Positions 1 through 8,143 of a stretch of 64,000 bases of DNA are shown piece by piece; positions within the stretch are counted from its first letter, which is position 1; each line of letters starts with the position of its first letter. Source of the DNA: Luteibacter aegosomatissinici (lineage in GTDB: Bacteria; Pseudomonadota; Gammaproteobacteria; Xanthomonadales; Rhodanobacteraceae); the NCBI RefSeq assembly GCF_023078495.1, contig NZ_CP095742.1:2294001-2358000 (forward strand). Direction: 5' to 3'. A model generated the notes under the pieces. That model did no database searches and had not been told where the DNA came from. It worked only from the letters and a program-made list of their open reading frames with translations. The position numbers and the translations under genes were made by a program.

Positions 1-390
1 GAAATCATCGGAAGCGCGGGTGACCGCATCGATACACATGTGGCTCATGTTACCGACCACCACGACATCCGTCACACCGTTTTTGTCGAGGAAGGATTTC
101 AGTCCTGTCTCGCGGTACGGGTTCATGAAATGCTTGATGATCAACGTTTCGTCGGGAAGGTTCGCGACCTTGTCGTGGATCTGCACGCCGTGCGTGTCCT
201 TCACGAAGAAGGCTGCATCCGGCTCAAGTGAATCGTGGCGGATGTGGACGACGAGATCACCCTGCTTGCGGGCGTGGGCGATGACGCGCGCCGCGTTATC
301 GGCGGCCTGCTCGACATCCTTCAAAGGGAATTTGCCGGCGGGGAAATAGTCGTTCTGGATATCGACGACGATGATGGCTTTCTTGCTCAT
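1..390 (-). CDS. Isochorismatase-family cysteine hydrolase (3' end outside window)
   Basis: The reading frame is open from ATG at 388-390 to the window edge, giving 130 codons with the C-terminus missing. It starts MSKKAIIVVDIQNDYFPAGK, the classic first strand of the isochorismatase-like fold; D10 is the expected catalytic Asp. Near the end it reads GNMSHMCIDAVTRA, where the Cys is the expected nucleophile and the preceding residues form the oxyanion loop; K93-like 'IIKH' supplies the catalytic Lys region. Family members hydrolyse amides or esters (nicotinamidase, isochorismatase, ureidoacrylate hydrolase). The substrate cannot be assigned from the fragment. It is probably a cytoplasmic single-domain enzyme of about 180-200 residues. 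Confidence 0.85.
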   Translation of the reverse strand, partial: MSKKAIIVVDIQNDYFPAGKFPLKDVEQAADNAARVIAHARKQGDLVVHIRHDSLEPDAAFFVKDTHGVQIHDKVANLPDETLIIKHFMNPYRETGLKSFLDKNGVTDVVVVGNMSHMCIDAVTRASDDF

Positions 391-707
391 GGGGCTACTA
401 CCAGGCGATGGGGTGGGGTACCTGGTGCGCCGGGGGGTCGCGCATGACGGGGATGGAGAAGCGCGTGGCGCACCAAGGCAGCGACATGATCGCGACCGCT
501 GTCTCTTAAGAGAATCGCTGGCAGGCGGAATTCATTATTGCGCCGCTCGTAACGCTTCACGGCACGCAGGCGATTGTTCCGCGTAACGCAACGGCATCTT
601 CCGCCGTACGTCGTTCTGCTATCGCCGCCATCGGCCTAGCTTATGAATCCTCCGCTCCCGGAGACACCTGCCCCCACGTACGTCACCGCCTTCCCGAGGA
701 TTTCCCC
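391..707. other. Divergent intergenic region without a convincing gene
   Basis: This 317-bp stretch separates the divergent hydrolase and cupin genes. No frame in it has a convincing start, ribosome site and composition. It contains a perfect 12-bp palindrome TCTCTTAAGAGA at 502-513, a candidate regulator site for one or both flanking genes. No clear sigma-70 pair was recognised. The cupin start at 708 has only a weak purine-rich leader (cccgaggattt). Confidence 0.4.
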
Positions 708-1160
708 ATGTATCTGAGCAACACAGTGAAACGCATCGCCATCGCTGCCGCCCTGGTCGCCGCAACCCCTGCCGCCTTCGCCGTTAGCAACGCCGATCTC
801 TACGCCGACACCAGCAAGGTCGTGCCCGTCACCGACCTGAAGTTCTACCAGAACAAGGAGGGCCTCACGATCGCCAACGGCTGGGGCGATCCCGCCAATG
901 GTGCGCACAGCAACTACATCAAGATGGCCGGCGGCACCGCCAGCGGCGTCCACACGCATAGCCAGTCGTACTACGGCGTGGTCATCGCCGGCGTGGTGGC
1001 AAACGAACCGCCGGGCTCGAAGCAGGATCGCCCGCTCGCCCCCGGTTCCTACTGGTACCAGAGGGGTAACGAGCCGCACGTGACCAAGTGCATCTCGCAG
1101 ACGGAGTGCATCTTCTTCGTTACCGCCAAGGGCGCGTTCGATTATCTGCCGGTGAAATAG
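708..1160 (+). CDS. Secreted single-domain cupin protein
   Basis: A 150-aa protein with a Sec signal peptide (basic KR at residues 8-9, hydrophobic core 10-24, cleavage after AFA near residue 25), so it is expected in the periplasm. The mature part is a small beta-rich cupin. H82 and H84 in VHTHSQSYYGVV and H124 in NEPHVTK are the likely metal ligands. C128 and C134 could form a disulfide. Similar exported cupins (DUF4437-like) are common in proteobacteria, but no reaction is established, so none is assigned. A strong hairpin follows the stop codon, suggesting a single-gene transcript. Confidence 0.75.
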   Translation: MYLSNTVKRIAIAAALVAATPAAFAVSNADLYADTSKVVPVTDLKFYQNKEGLTIANGWGDPANGAHSNYIKMAGGTASGVHTHSQSYYGVVIAGVVANEPPGSKQDRPLAPGSYWYQRGNEPHVTKCISQTECIFFVTAKGAFDYLPVK

Positions 1161-1170
1161 GTTAGGTCAT

Positions 1171-1195
1171 GGGCCGTGTCCGACCGACACGGCCC
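1171..1195 (+). terminator. Hairpin after the cupin gene
   Basis: Perfect 10-bp stem GGGCCGTGTC / GACACGGCCC with a 5-nt loop, 11 bases after the cupin stop. No T-run follows, so it may act as a weak terminator or an mRNA 3'-end stabiliser. Confidence 0.5.
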
Positions 1196-1347
1196 GCGGC
1201 TCTGCTGCCTGCCCGGTGACCATCTGCAGCTAGCCGATGTACGATTCGCCGGGTAGGTCGTTAAGGGCGCCTCCCGACTTCGTGACATCGGCAGTGTGCT
1301 CGTGGCCGTCAGTGCAGTCCGCACGGTGCTCGTCATGGAACGTAGAT

Positions 1348-1785
1348 ATGCCTTCGGTTGAAAGTGAATTGGACGACAATGCCTACGATGAAATCGTTCG
1401 GCTATGCGAATCCGGCGACAAGCTGGATTCGATCGGTCGGTACGAAAGTGCCGTAGAGGAGTACAACAAGGCTTGGAAGCTTGTTCCCGAGCCAAAGAAC
1501 GAATGGGAGGCGTCGACGTGGATCCTTGCGGCTATAGGGGATGCCTGCTTCCTTCTGGGGAAGGCAAAGTCAGCTCGCCAGGCACTGGAATTTGCCATGA
1601 CCTGCCCAGGAGCGATAGGAAATCCGTTCCTTCACTTGCGCTTGGGTCAGGTGCTTCTCGATGCCGGCGAAGAAGACGCTGCGGCTGATGAATTGATGAG
1701 GGCTTACATGTGGGCTGGTAAAGAGATCTTCGAGAAAGATGATCAGAGGTATCTGACGTTCCTCGAGTCTCGAGCCCGGATCTGA
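1348..1785 (+). CDS. TPR-like protein of immunity-protein style
   Basis: The 145-aa start MPSVESELDD is preferred over an upstream ATG at 1237, because the extra 37 residues are arginine/serine-rich and look untranslated. The helical protein contains tetratricopeptide-like pairs (YESAVEEYNKAWKLVPEPK, then GDACFLLGKAKSARQALEFA, then LRLGQVLLDAGEEDAAADEL). The conserved core WEASTWILAAIGDACFLL and the tail of the form YMWAGKEIFEKDDQRYLTFL resemble TPR proteins often encoded beside polymorphic toxins as immunity or accessory proteins. No toxin gene is adjacent. The composition is visibly less GC-rich than its neighbours, suggesting transfer. A function as immunity protein is inference. Confidence 0.7.
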   Translation: MPSVESELDDNAYDEIVRLCESGDKLDSIGRYESAVEEYNKAWKLVPEPKNEWEASTWILAAIGDACFLLGKAKSARQALEFAMTCPGAIGNPFLHLRLGQVLLDAGEEDAAADELMRAYMWAGKEIFEKDDQRYLTFLESRARI

Positions 1786-1841
1786 TGTTACATGAGCGCC
1801 TGACAATCGACGGACTTACGAGGCGGGACGACTAACGAGAT

Positions 1842-2093
1842 GTGAAAGGTATGCTTGAATCAATTCTCACCGGTGAGGCACCTAGTGCGTTGTTCAGACG
1901 TATTATCGAAGCTGACGCCTCGATATCGAACATCAGGCTTGGTGAGATTGTGCGGGACGAATTCGGCGGGCTATCTGGTCTTGCACAGCAAATCATCTGG
2001 CACTGGAAAGGACCGGGTAGGGGCCAGGGACTGAGCGATGAAAACCTTGATGCGAGCCTTAGAGAGCTGTTCGTGGAGGCGGGCTATCTCTAG
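1842..2093 (+). CDS. Small hypothetical protein next to the TPR gene
   Basis: An 83-aa product from a GTG at 1842 (an alternative ATG lies at 1851, giving MLESILTGE). It is acidic-to-neutral with two helical stretches and the segment SNIRLGEIVRDEFGGLSGLAQQIIWHWKG split by a turn; no signal peptide or membrane segment. I do not recognise the family. It follows the TPR gene by 56 bp in the same direction and shares its lower-GC codon use, so the two probably arrived together as an orphan toxin-immunity-type cassette. Confidence 0.5.
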   Translation: MKGMLESILTGEAPSALFRRIIEADASISNIRLGEIVRDEFGGLSGLAQQIIWHWKGPGRGQGLSDENLDASLRELFVEAGYL

Positions 2094-2180
2094 CCGAGTG
2101 CGGGGACACGCCGAAATCCGTACAACTTTAGCTTGGCCTCGATTGCACGGAGCAGCGCGGTGCGGTCATGCCATGCCCGT

Positions 2181-2229
2181 GCGCGATGGTTGTTTTGGCA
2201 ATTACCCATCGCGCGAGCGCGCTCCTGCA
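2181..2229. repeat. Dispersed palindromic (REP-like) repeat, copy 1
   Basis: GCGCGATGG at 2181-2189 pairs with CCATCGCGC at 2206 onward, which continues into the GAGCGCGCTCCTGCA arm shared by other copies in the window. It lies between the small orphan gene and the AhpD-like stop codon. Confidence 0.7.
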
Positions 2230-2237
2230 CGAGTCGG

Positions 2238-2771
2238 TTACAGCGTCGGTGCTGCCGGGAAATCCACCGGCACCTGGGTCACCGAGTGCAGGTAGTTGGT
2301 AATCGTCTTGTCACCGATGGTGACGATGGTGTCGACCAGGTTCTCCTTGGTCCAGCCGGCGGCGAAGAAGCCTTCGATCAGCGCGTCGTCGATCTTGCCG
2401 CGCTGCACGGCAATCGCCTTCACCAGCCGAGCCAGGGCATCCAGCTTCGGATCGAATGAAGCCGTGCCGCCGCGGATTTCGAGCACCTGCGCGTCGGTGA
2501 AGCCATTCATCTTGCCGATCATGGTGTGGGCGGCCAGGCAGTATTCGCACGCGTTGACCTGGCTGACGACGAGGTTCACGACCTCGCGGGCCTTGCCGGT
2601 GATGCTGCTTCTGGCGTTCTGCAGGGCCAGGTAGCTGCCCAGGGCATTCTCGGAATGCGCGAGGGTGGCGTACAGGTTTGGCACCATGCCGAGCCCTTTC
2701 TTCAAGGTATCGAACAGGGCCTGGTTGGCCGGGGAAACGTCGTCGCGGGTGGGTACGTTAATGCGTGACAT
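2238..2771 (-). CDS. AhpD-like / carboxymuconolactone decarboxylase family protein
   Basis: A 177-aa all-helical protein with the redox motif CEYCLAAH (C75, C78, H82), preceded by the conserved EVVNLVVSQVNA helix. This is the alkylhydroperoxidase AhpD core, in which the CxxC pair reduces peroxides with help from the nearby His and Glu. The length is close to peroxidase-related proteins of the YciW/AhpD type. It is probably cytoplasmic and peroxide-linked; the electron donor is unknown. It lies 36 bp downstream of the SDR gene on the same strand, so the two are likely one operon controlled by the divergent LysR gene. Confidence 0.85.
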   Translation of the reverse strand: MSRINVPTRDDVSPANQALFDTLKKGLGMVPNLYATLAHSENALGSYLALQNARSSITGKAREVVNLVVSQVNACEYCLAAHTMIGKMNGFTDAQVLEIRGGTASFDPKLDALARLVKAIAVQRGKIDDALIEGFFAAGWTKENLVDTIVTIGDKTITNYLHSVTQVPVDFPAAPTL

Positions 2772-2807
2772 GGGGTAACTCCGTGGAAAGATGGTGGGAT
2801 GAAGGGA

Positions 2808-3557
2808 TTACTGCGCGGTGTAACCGCCATCGACGGCGATCACCTGGCCGGTGAGGTACTGGGCCTTGCTGCCAGCGACGAAAAGAATGGTCTGGGCGAT
2901 CTCGTTCACCGTCGCGGCGCGGCGGGCGGGGATGGTGGCGAGGAAGCCGTTCTTGGCCTGTTCGTCATTGCCGACGAAGCGATCCAGCATGTCGGTGGCG
3001 ACGGGGCCCGGGGCGACGGCGTTCACACGTACACCGACGGGGGCGCCCTCGAGAGCAACTGACTTGGTCATGCCCTCCACCGCGTGCTTGCTGGCGACAT
3101 AGACCGAGGCGCCCGGCATGCCGACGTGACCTGCGATGGAAGAGACGTTGACGATCGAGCCCGCACCCTGCGCCTGCATGACGCGCATCTCGTGCTTCAT
3201 CGAAAGCAGCGTGCCGAGCACGTTGGTGGAGAACGTGCTTTCGTAGTTGTCGGTGGTCTGTTCCGCCACGGGGGCGAGCTGGCCTTCGGTGCCAGCGTTG
3301 TTGATGGCGATATCGAGGCGACCGAAACGCGCGATGGTCTGGTCAAGCAGCCCACGCACGTCGGCTTCATGGCGCACATCGGCGCGGACGAACTCCGCCT
3401 CCGCACCCAGGCCGCGAAGCTCGGCGGCGAGCGCATGGCCAACTTCCTCACGGCGGCCGCTCACGACGAGACGGGCGCCGTCGGCGGCGAAGGCTAGGGC
3501 GGTCGCGCGGCCGATGCCTGTGAGTGCGCCAGTGATCAGGACGACGGGGGTATTCAT
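2808..3557 (-). CDS. SDR-family NAD(P)-dependent oxidoreductase
   Basis: A 249-aa classical short-chain dehydrogenase. The nucleotide loop TGALTGIG is at residues 9-16, NNAG at 86-89, catalytic S140 in VNVSS, and Y153/K157 in YVASK. Arginines after strand 2 (SGRRE) favour NADPH over NADH. The C-terminal TGQVIAVDGGYT is typical of the family. The substrate is not predictable. It heads a two-gene unit with the AhpD-like gene and is divergent from a LysR regulator gene that probably controls it. Confidence 0.9.
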   Translation of the reverse strand: MNTPVVLITGALTGIGRATALAFAADGARLVVSGRREEVGHALAAELRGLGAEAEFVRADVRHEADVRGLLDQTIARFGRLDIAINNAGTEGQLAPVAEQTTDNYESTFSTNVLGTLLSMKHEMRVMQAQGAGSIVNVSSIAGHVGMPGASVYVASKHAVEGMTKSVALEGAPVGVRVNAVAPGPVATDMLDRFVGNDEQAKNGFLATIPARRAATVNEIAQTILFVAGSKAQYLTGQVIAVDGGYTAQ

Positions 3558-3639
3558 GGGTGGACTCCGTGGCTAGGTGGTGGATCGGTCGATGGGCAAA
3601 CTTTGATCCATTCCATGAGGTGCAACTAGCCAAGGAAAA

Positions 3640-3656
3640 GGCATATCATTCATGCC
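3640..3656. promoter_or_regulatory. Candidate LysR operator
   Basis: Interrupted palindrome GGCAT-N7-ATGCC in the 124-bp gap between the SDR gene and the divergent LysR gene, 25 bp upstream of the LysR start. Its size matches LysR-type binding sites. The assignment is inference from position and symmetry. Confidence 0.4.
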
Positions 3657-3681
3657 ATAGTGGACTTAATAGGGTCGCGCC

Positions 3682-4596
3682 GTGGACAAGCTGCAAGCCA
3701 TGCAAACCTTCGTTCGCGTGGTGGAGGCGGGCAGTTTCTCGGCTGTCGCCAAGGAGCAGGGCGCCACGCAGAGCGCGATCAGCAAGCAGGTGGCGGCTCT
3801 CGAGCGGGAGCTCGGAGCAAGGCTGCTTGTCCGCACGACCCGATCGCTGGCTCTCACCGACGATGGTGAGCGCTACTTCGAGCAGGCCCGGCGCCTGGTG
3901 GCCGATATCGCGGAAGCCGAGGCGACTCTCGGCAGCGGCCAGCAAGCGCTGAAGGGCACCTTGCGTGTTGCTTCATCGGTCGGCTTTGGCCGCCTGCGGC
4001 TCATGCCGCTGGTGCAGAGCTTCCTGGCGCAGCACGCTGGCTTGCGCATCGACCTGCGTTTGAGCGATGGCTATATCGATCTGGTTGAACGTGGCATCGA
4101 TGTAGCCGTGCGCATCGGCGAACTGGCCGATAGCAGCCTGGTGGCCAGGCGTATCGGCCAGTCCACGCGTGAAGTGCTGGCACACCGCCATTACGTGCGG
4201 GGCCTGCCCAAAGGCCTGAAGGCCCCGAAGCACCCCGAAGACCTCACCCAGCACAACTGCATCGTCTACACCGGCACCGGCATGCGCAGCAGCTGGCGGT
4301 TCGTGGCCGGCCCAGGCGCCGCCGAACCCGTCGGCACCGAGCACCGCGTGCCCGTCGCGGGCAGCCTGCAAACCGACAGCAGCGAAGTCGTCCGCGCGGC
4401 GATCCTCGCCCGCATGGGCATCTGCTACACCCCAACTTGGCTCTTCGAAGAAGAAATTGCCGCCGGCGATGTCGTGAAGCTACTGCCCGACTGGTCGATC
4501 CTCTCGCCCATCCACCTGGTCAGCCCCCAGGAACGCCGCCACTCCGCCAAAGTCCGCGCCTTCATGGACCACGTCGCCGCCGCGTTCGCCACGTAA
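3682..4596 (+). CDS. LysR-family transcriptional regulator
   Basis: A 304-aa protein starting at GTG (leader AGGGT about 9 bases before). Residues 1-60 form the winged helix (MDKLQAMQTFVRVVEAGSFS, then VAKEQGATQSAISKQVAALE). The rest is a periplasmic-binding-like effector domain with RIGELADSS and a late ARMGICYTP segment. It is of the AaeR/CrgA-like subgroup commonly divergent from oxidoreductase genes. It probably controls the SDR/AhpD pair from the shared promoter region; the effector is unknown. Confidence 0.9.
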   Translation: MDKLQAMQTFVRVVEAGSFSAVAKEQGATQSAISKQVAALERELGARLLVRTTRSLALTDDGERYFEQARRLVADIAEAEATLGSGQQALKGTLRVASSVGFGRLRLMPLVQSFLAQHAGLRIDLRLSDGYIDLVERGIDVAVRIGELADSSLVARRIGQSTREVLAHRHYVRGLPKGLKAPKHPEDLTQHNCIVYTGTGMRSSWRFVAGPGAAEPVGTEHRVPVAGSLQTDSSEVVRAAILARMGICYTPTWLFEEEIAAGDVVKLLPDWSILSPIHLVSPQERRHSAKVRAFMDHVAAAFAT

Positions 4597-4646
4597 CACC
4601 CTCGCCAAAAACCCTTCCACTGCGTGACCTGTAGGAGTGCAATGGA

Positions 4647-5132
4647 TCATGGGGTGCGGGTGAAGTAGTGCGTGCGCATCGCTGGCCGGCCCTGGTTGTC
4701 GAAGTACGACACGATTTCGGTCATCGTCTTGCCATCGGGTGCCGCGGTGTACACGCGGGTGGATGCGGGTACGCCGCCCTTGCTCAGGCCCATCACGAGC
4801 ACGTTGGGCTGGGGATGCTCAAGCGCGGCCGAATCGGCCTCGGGACTGCCGGTCACCGCAGCAGCCGTGCCATCCAGCGGCGTATCGTTCTTCGAATGAA
4901 TCACGCCGCCAGCGGCATCGACGATGGTGACATCAACGGTCAGTGCGTTCTTCCCCGCATCCGCAAACCCAATGGTCACGCTCTTGGGTCGTGCCTCGGG
5001 CGCCATTGGGAGTCGCGATGTATCGACTGCCCAGCGGCCCAACAGCGGTGCCGGGACGGGCGCCGTGGCGGACGCCGAAACACACAGGGCAAGCCCTGCG
5101 ACCAGTGTGGATGCCAGGAAAGCGTGCTTCAT
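4647..5132 (-). CDS. Exported hypothetical protein
   Basis: A 161-aa protein with a clear Sec signal peptide (KHAFLASTLVAGLALCVSASA) and mature start near APVPAPLLGRWAVDTSRLP. The mature chain is beta-rich and lipocalin-like in style (LLGRWAVD at the start, TRVYTAAPDGKTMTEIVSYF near the end), but no family is recognised. A good ribosome site GGAGG precedes the ATG. It is 10 bp downstream of the lipoprotein-like gene, so they are probably co-transcribed. Confidence 0.7.
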   Translation of the reverse strand: MKHAFLASTLVAGLALCVSASATAPVPAPLLGRWAVDTSRLPMAPEARPKSVTIGFADAGKNALTVDVTIVDAAGGVIHSKNDTPLDGTAAAVTGSPEADSAALEHPQPNVLVMGLSKGGVPASTRVYTAAPDGKTMTEIVSYFDNQGRPAMRTHYFTRTP

Positions 5133-5142
5133 GCGACCTCCG

Positions 5143-5562
5143 TCAGTTCACGATCCGATCGGTGACTGGCCCATCGTTGGCCAGGGTGTCCGGGGTGATC
5201 ATACGGCCCTTTAGGCTGTCGAGGCGCAGGCCGTGGGTGCGGCACACGTCAATGCCGTTGAGGCGTGACACGCGCTGGTCGGTAAATGTCACCTGCATAT
5301 CGCGAAGGCATGGGCCATTCGGAAGCTGGAACGCGGCCGCGTTGAGGCCGCCGACCAGCGAGCCGCCCAGATCCACGGGCTGGAAGGCGTCGCTTCCCGA
5401 TGGAGCGATCGCCAACACCGCCACGCTGCTGGCCGTGGCATTGACCAGGTTGAAGGGCGCCGAGGTCTGGCGCTCGCCTACGGCGCGCGATGCGGTAGAG
5501 GCACAGGCCGTCGAGGCGAGGGAGACCAGGAGGATAGCGAGGCAGGGCAGGTACCGTGTCAT
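5143..5562 (-). CDS. Small exported protein, probable lipoprotein
   Basis: The start at 5560-5562 gives 139 aa beginning MTRYLPCLAILLVSLASTAC; upstream in-frame codons are arginine-rich shadow of the opposite-strand kinase gene and are excluded. LASTAC resembles a lipobox with Cys20, though Thr before Ala is unusual, so the lipoprotein call is tentative. The mature region carries two further Cys (PNGPCLRDMQ and IDVCRTHGL). The function is unknown. Its start lies 171 bp from the divergent LytS-like gene. Confidence 0.65.
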   Translation of the reverse strand: MTRYLPCLAILLVSLASTACASTASRAVGERQTSAPFNLVNATASSVAVLAIAPSGSDAFQPVDLGGSLVGGLNAAAFQLPNGPCLRDMQVTFTDQRVSRLNGIDVCRTHGLRLDSLKGRMITPDTLANDGPVTDRIVN

Positions 5563-5720
5563 GGGAAGCTCCAGCGAGGTCGAAGGTGGGCCCGGCCGAA
5601 AGCGGCCCGGGTGGCGCCATATGGCGCCCGCGCGCCCTGCACGGAAACGGTTCCGGGACGAATCGTCGTACCGGCATGACCAATGGCAGTAACGCCCGGT
5701 TTCGCTTTCCACCCGCGCAC

Positions 5721-5736
5721 GGAGGTGCCTAAGATG
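5721..5736 (+). promoter_or_regulatory. Ribosome site fixing the LytS-like start
   Basis: GGAGGTG at 5721-5727 lies 6 bases before ATG at 5734. This favours that start over an in-frame ATG at 5683 with no such site. Confidence 0.7.
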
Positions 5737-6870
5737 GCGCCGCCACCCACCGCGGAACGCCCCATGAAAGTGCGCCTCGGCAATACGCAGATCGGTATGG
5801 GCCGCTACCTCGGCCTGTGGGGTGTGGTCGCCCTGGTCTTCGCATGGCAGGGCTATATGCGCGATGACCTCGCCGGGCACACCTGGGATTTCATCGATTA
5901 CATGCGCTGGTCGGCCATCCAGTGGTACACGTGGGCGGCGCTCGCACCGCTGGTGTTCCGGCTGGGGGAGCACTACCCGATACGTGTGCCGCTACGGCTT
6001 GGTGAGTTGTGGATACCGCTGCTCGCCAGCCTGGGGATGACCGGCCTTGCACTACTTATCGGCGCATTGGTGTCCACGATCACGGAGCCTTCGGGCCTCG
6101 CAGAGCAATGGCGCCAGTTCGTGGGGCAGCATGCGGCTACCGGCTTGCTCACCTGCTGGGCACTCTTTGTGATCCAGCAAGCCATGCAGTTCCGTGAAGA
6201 GAAAGCACGAAGGGAACTCGAAGCCACCCAGCTCGAAAGCGAGCTCGCCCAGTCACGGCTGCAGGTGCTGCGCACGCAACTCCAGCCCCATTTCCTGTTC
6301 AACACCATGCACGCTATCGCCACGCTCCTGCATGAGGACGTAGGCTCGGCAGAGGACATGTTGCTTCGCCTAAGCGATCTGTTGCGTGCATTCCTCGATG
6401 AATGCCAGGGCCAGGAGATCACGCTCCAGCAAGAGCTCGTGCTGCTTGATCTCTACCTCGGCATCCAGCGCACGCGCTTCAAGGATCGCCTTGATACTCG
6501 CATCTATGTCGCGCCCGACACGCTCTCGTGCGCGATACCCAGTCTCATTCTCCAGCCCCTCGTCGAAAACGCCATCAAGCACGGCATCGGCGAGCGGGTC
6601 GGTAACGACTGCATCGAAATCGAAAGCCGTCGCGATGGCGAAAGCCTCGTGATCGAAGTGCGCAACCGCAACAGCGTGCTTGAGCCCGAAGGCGCTGCCA
6701 CCGAAGGTCACGGCATCGGCCTGTCGAACACCCGCCTTCGCCTGAACGAGCTCTACGGCAGCAAAGGCCAGGTAGAACTGCAAATGCTCTGGCCCCAGGG
6801 CGTAGCCTGCCGTTTGCGACTGCCTTATCAGGTGATCGACGAGGACGAACCTGAGGTCGTGGACGCATGA
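5734..6870 (+). CDS. LytS/YehU-type sensor histidine kinase
   Basis: A 378-aa membrane sensor. Four hydrophobic segments occupy roughly residues 15-140 (LGLWGVVALVFAW; WYTWAALAPLVF; IPLLASLGMTGLALLIGALV; TGLLTCWALFVI). They are followed by a short coiled linker rich in Glu/Arg and the His_kinase domain with the phospho-acceptor in LQPHFLFNTMHAIA. The C-terminal ATPase has NAIKHGIG and GHGIGLSNTRLRL. This kinase type signals to LytTR regulators, and exactly such a gene overlaps its 3' end by 4 bp (ATGA). The stimulus is unknown. Confidence 0.92.
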   Translation: MAPPPTAERPMKVRLGNTQIGMGRYLGLWGVVALVFAWQGYMRDDLAGHTWDFIDYMRWSAIQWYTWAALAPLVFRLGEHYPIRVPLRLGELWIPLLASLGMTGLALLIGALVSTITEPSGLAEQWRQFVGQHAATGLLTCWALFVIQQAMQFREEKARRELEATQLESELAQSRLQVLRTQLQPHFLFNTMHAIATLLHEDVGSAEDMLLRLSDLLRAFLDECQGQEITLQQELVLLDLYLGIQRTRFKDRLDTRIYVAPDTLSCAIPSLILQPLVENAIKHGIGERVGNDCIEIESRRDGESLVIEVRNRNSVLEPEGAATEGHGIGLSNTRLRLNELYGSKGQVELQMLWPQGVACRLRLPYQVIDEDEPEVVDA

Positions 6871-7643
6871 AGCTGTCGGTGCTGGTCGTGGATGACGAAC
6901 CGATCGCACGGCAGGCCGTGGTACGCCTGCTGCGCGAAGATGCCGATGTCGCCCAGCTAAGCGAATGCGGCGACGGGGCATCGGCGGTGGGAGCGATCCG
7001 TGCCGGCTCGCCCGATCTGGTGTTTCTTGATATCCAGATGCCCGCCATGTCGGGTCTGGACGTGGTGCGTACCGTGGGCTTCGACCGCATGCCCGCCACG
7101 ATTTTCGTCACGGCCTACGAGCAGTACGCCGTGCGCGCGTTCGAGGCGAATGCCGTCGACTACCTGGTGAAGCCCTTCAACCGCGAGCGCTTCACCCATG
7201 CGCTCGCCCGTGCCAAGACACGTCTCGCGACGGCCGGCCCGGCCGCCGAGGCGTCCGCACGCATCATGCAGGCACTGGATGCCCTGCGGAAGCGCGACGA
7301 CTACCTCGATCGCATCCCCATCCGCGAGAGCGAGCAAATCACCTTTGTGGATGTGAACGAGATTGTGTGGATCAAGGCCAGCCGCAACACGGTGTTGATC
7401 CACCTGGCCGACCGGGTGCACGAGATGCGCGAGACCATGGCGGGGCTGGCGGAGCGGCTGGACCCGAAGCAGTTCGCGCGGGTCCATCGCTCGGCCATCG
7501 TCAACGTGCGCCGGGTACAGGCCGTACACCCCTGGTTCAACGGCTACCACGTCCTCACGATGGACACAGGCCAGAAACTCCGAATGAGCCGCTACCAGCA
7601 CGACACCTTCCTGAAACTCGTTTCAGTACGAGCAGAATCATAA
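6867..7643 (+). CDS. LytTR-family response regulator
   Basis: A 258-aa protein. The receiver domain (residues 1-120) has acidic pocket DDE at 9-11, phospho-acceptor D55 in VFLDIQMP and the K-P switch in YLVKPFNRERF. The C-terminal LytTR DNA-binding domain spans about 150-255, from IPIRESEQITFVDVNEIVWI to the end, with FARVHRSAIVNV typical of the family. It is translationally coupled to the upstream kinase and is its obvious partner. LytTR regulators bind paired direct repeats upstream of target promoters; no target can be named here. Confidence 0.93.
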   Translation: MKLSVLVVDDEPIARQAVVRLLREDADVAQLSECGDGASAVGAIRAGSPDLVFLDIQMPAMSGLDVVRTVGFDRMPATIFVTAYEQYAVRAFEANAVDYLVKPFNRERFTHALARAKTRLATAGPAAEASARIMQALDALRKRDDYLDRIPIRESEQITFVDVNEIVWIKASRNTVLIHLADRVHEMRETMAGLAERLDPKQFARVHRSAIVNVRRVQAVHPWFNGYHVLTMDTGQKLRMSRYQHDTFLKLVSVRAES

Positions 7644-7710
7644 GTTCGGCATTGCTGGTGTCGGTGTTGATCAGGTTGCGGAGTATTGGCGTCTGCGCGT
7701 TGTTGGCTTT

Positions 7711-7734
7711 TCGCGCGCGAGCGCGCTCCTACAA
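7711..7734. repeat. Dispersed palindromic repeat, copy 2
   Basis: TCGCGCGCGAGCGCGCTCCT followed by ACAA, the single-arm form of the window's repeat family, 68 bp after the LytTR stop. Confidence 0.7.
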
Positions 7735-7867
7735 GGGGGCGGGCTGGGCGACTGGTGCGGCAGGAATTGACGCGGCGCAGATTTGCGAAAAGACGCAACG
7801 CAGCGCCTACACACGATGTCCGTTCTTCTTACAGACAACGCCAACTCACTTTTGTTACGTTCGTCTC

Positions 7868-7959
7868 GTTGCCTGCGCGCACCCAAGCAAACCCGCGCAG
7901 GCAACCACCGCACAACGCGGTGTAAGTCGCGAGCCAACGGTGCTACCAACACCGCTGGC
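7868..7959. other. Three tandem hairpins, possible structured RNA leader
   Basis: Hairpin 1: perfect 12-bp stem GTTGCCTGCGCG (7868-7879) with CGCGCAGGCAAC (7894-7905). Hairpin 2 follows directly: CACCGC (7906-7911) with GCGGTG (7917-7922). Hairpin 3: GCCA-CGGTG (7933-7942) with CACCG-TGGC (7950-7959) with one internal mismatch. Three adjacent stems with short loops are not expected by chance. No T-run follows any of them, so they are not standard terminators. No known RNA family was recognised. Confidence 0.4.
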
Positions 7960-7993
7960 CCGCTAACCACAACCAACTACACAAGAGTTGATA

Positions 7994-8077
7994 ATGGCTA
8001 TCCCTGATCATACGGCACGCGCCCGCCCGCCGAATCCCCCCGGCGACACCTCACCGGTCAACGGGCCGCCTGCATAA
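7994..8077 (+). CDS. Possible 27-aa proline-rich small protein
   Basis: ATG at 7994 opens a 27-codon frame, MAIPDHTARARPPNPPGDTS followed by PVNGPPA, ending in TAA. A weak AGAG leader lies 7 bases upstream. Seven of the last 17 residues are proline. The frame sits directly after the three hairpins, so a leader-peptide or small-peptide role is conceivable, but short frames arise often in high-GC DNA. Conservation would be needed to accept it. Confidence 0.15.
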   Translation: MAIPDHTARARPPNPPGDTSPVNGPPA

Positions 8078-8143
8078 GTCGTAGGCACGTTTGGTGAATC
8101 GCGGTGGCATCTGTTTTTGAGGCAATTCTTGATCGAATGAGGC

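Noticed and set aside
20-447. Plus-strand open frames over the first 450 bp
   Set aside because: They are shadows of the minus-strand isochorismatase-like gene, which has the correct motifs and codon composition.
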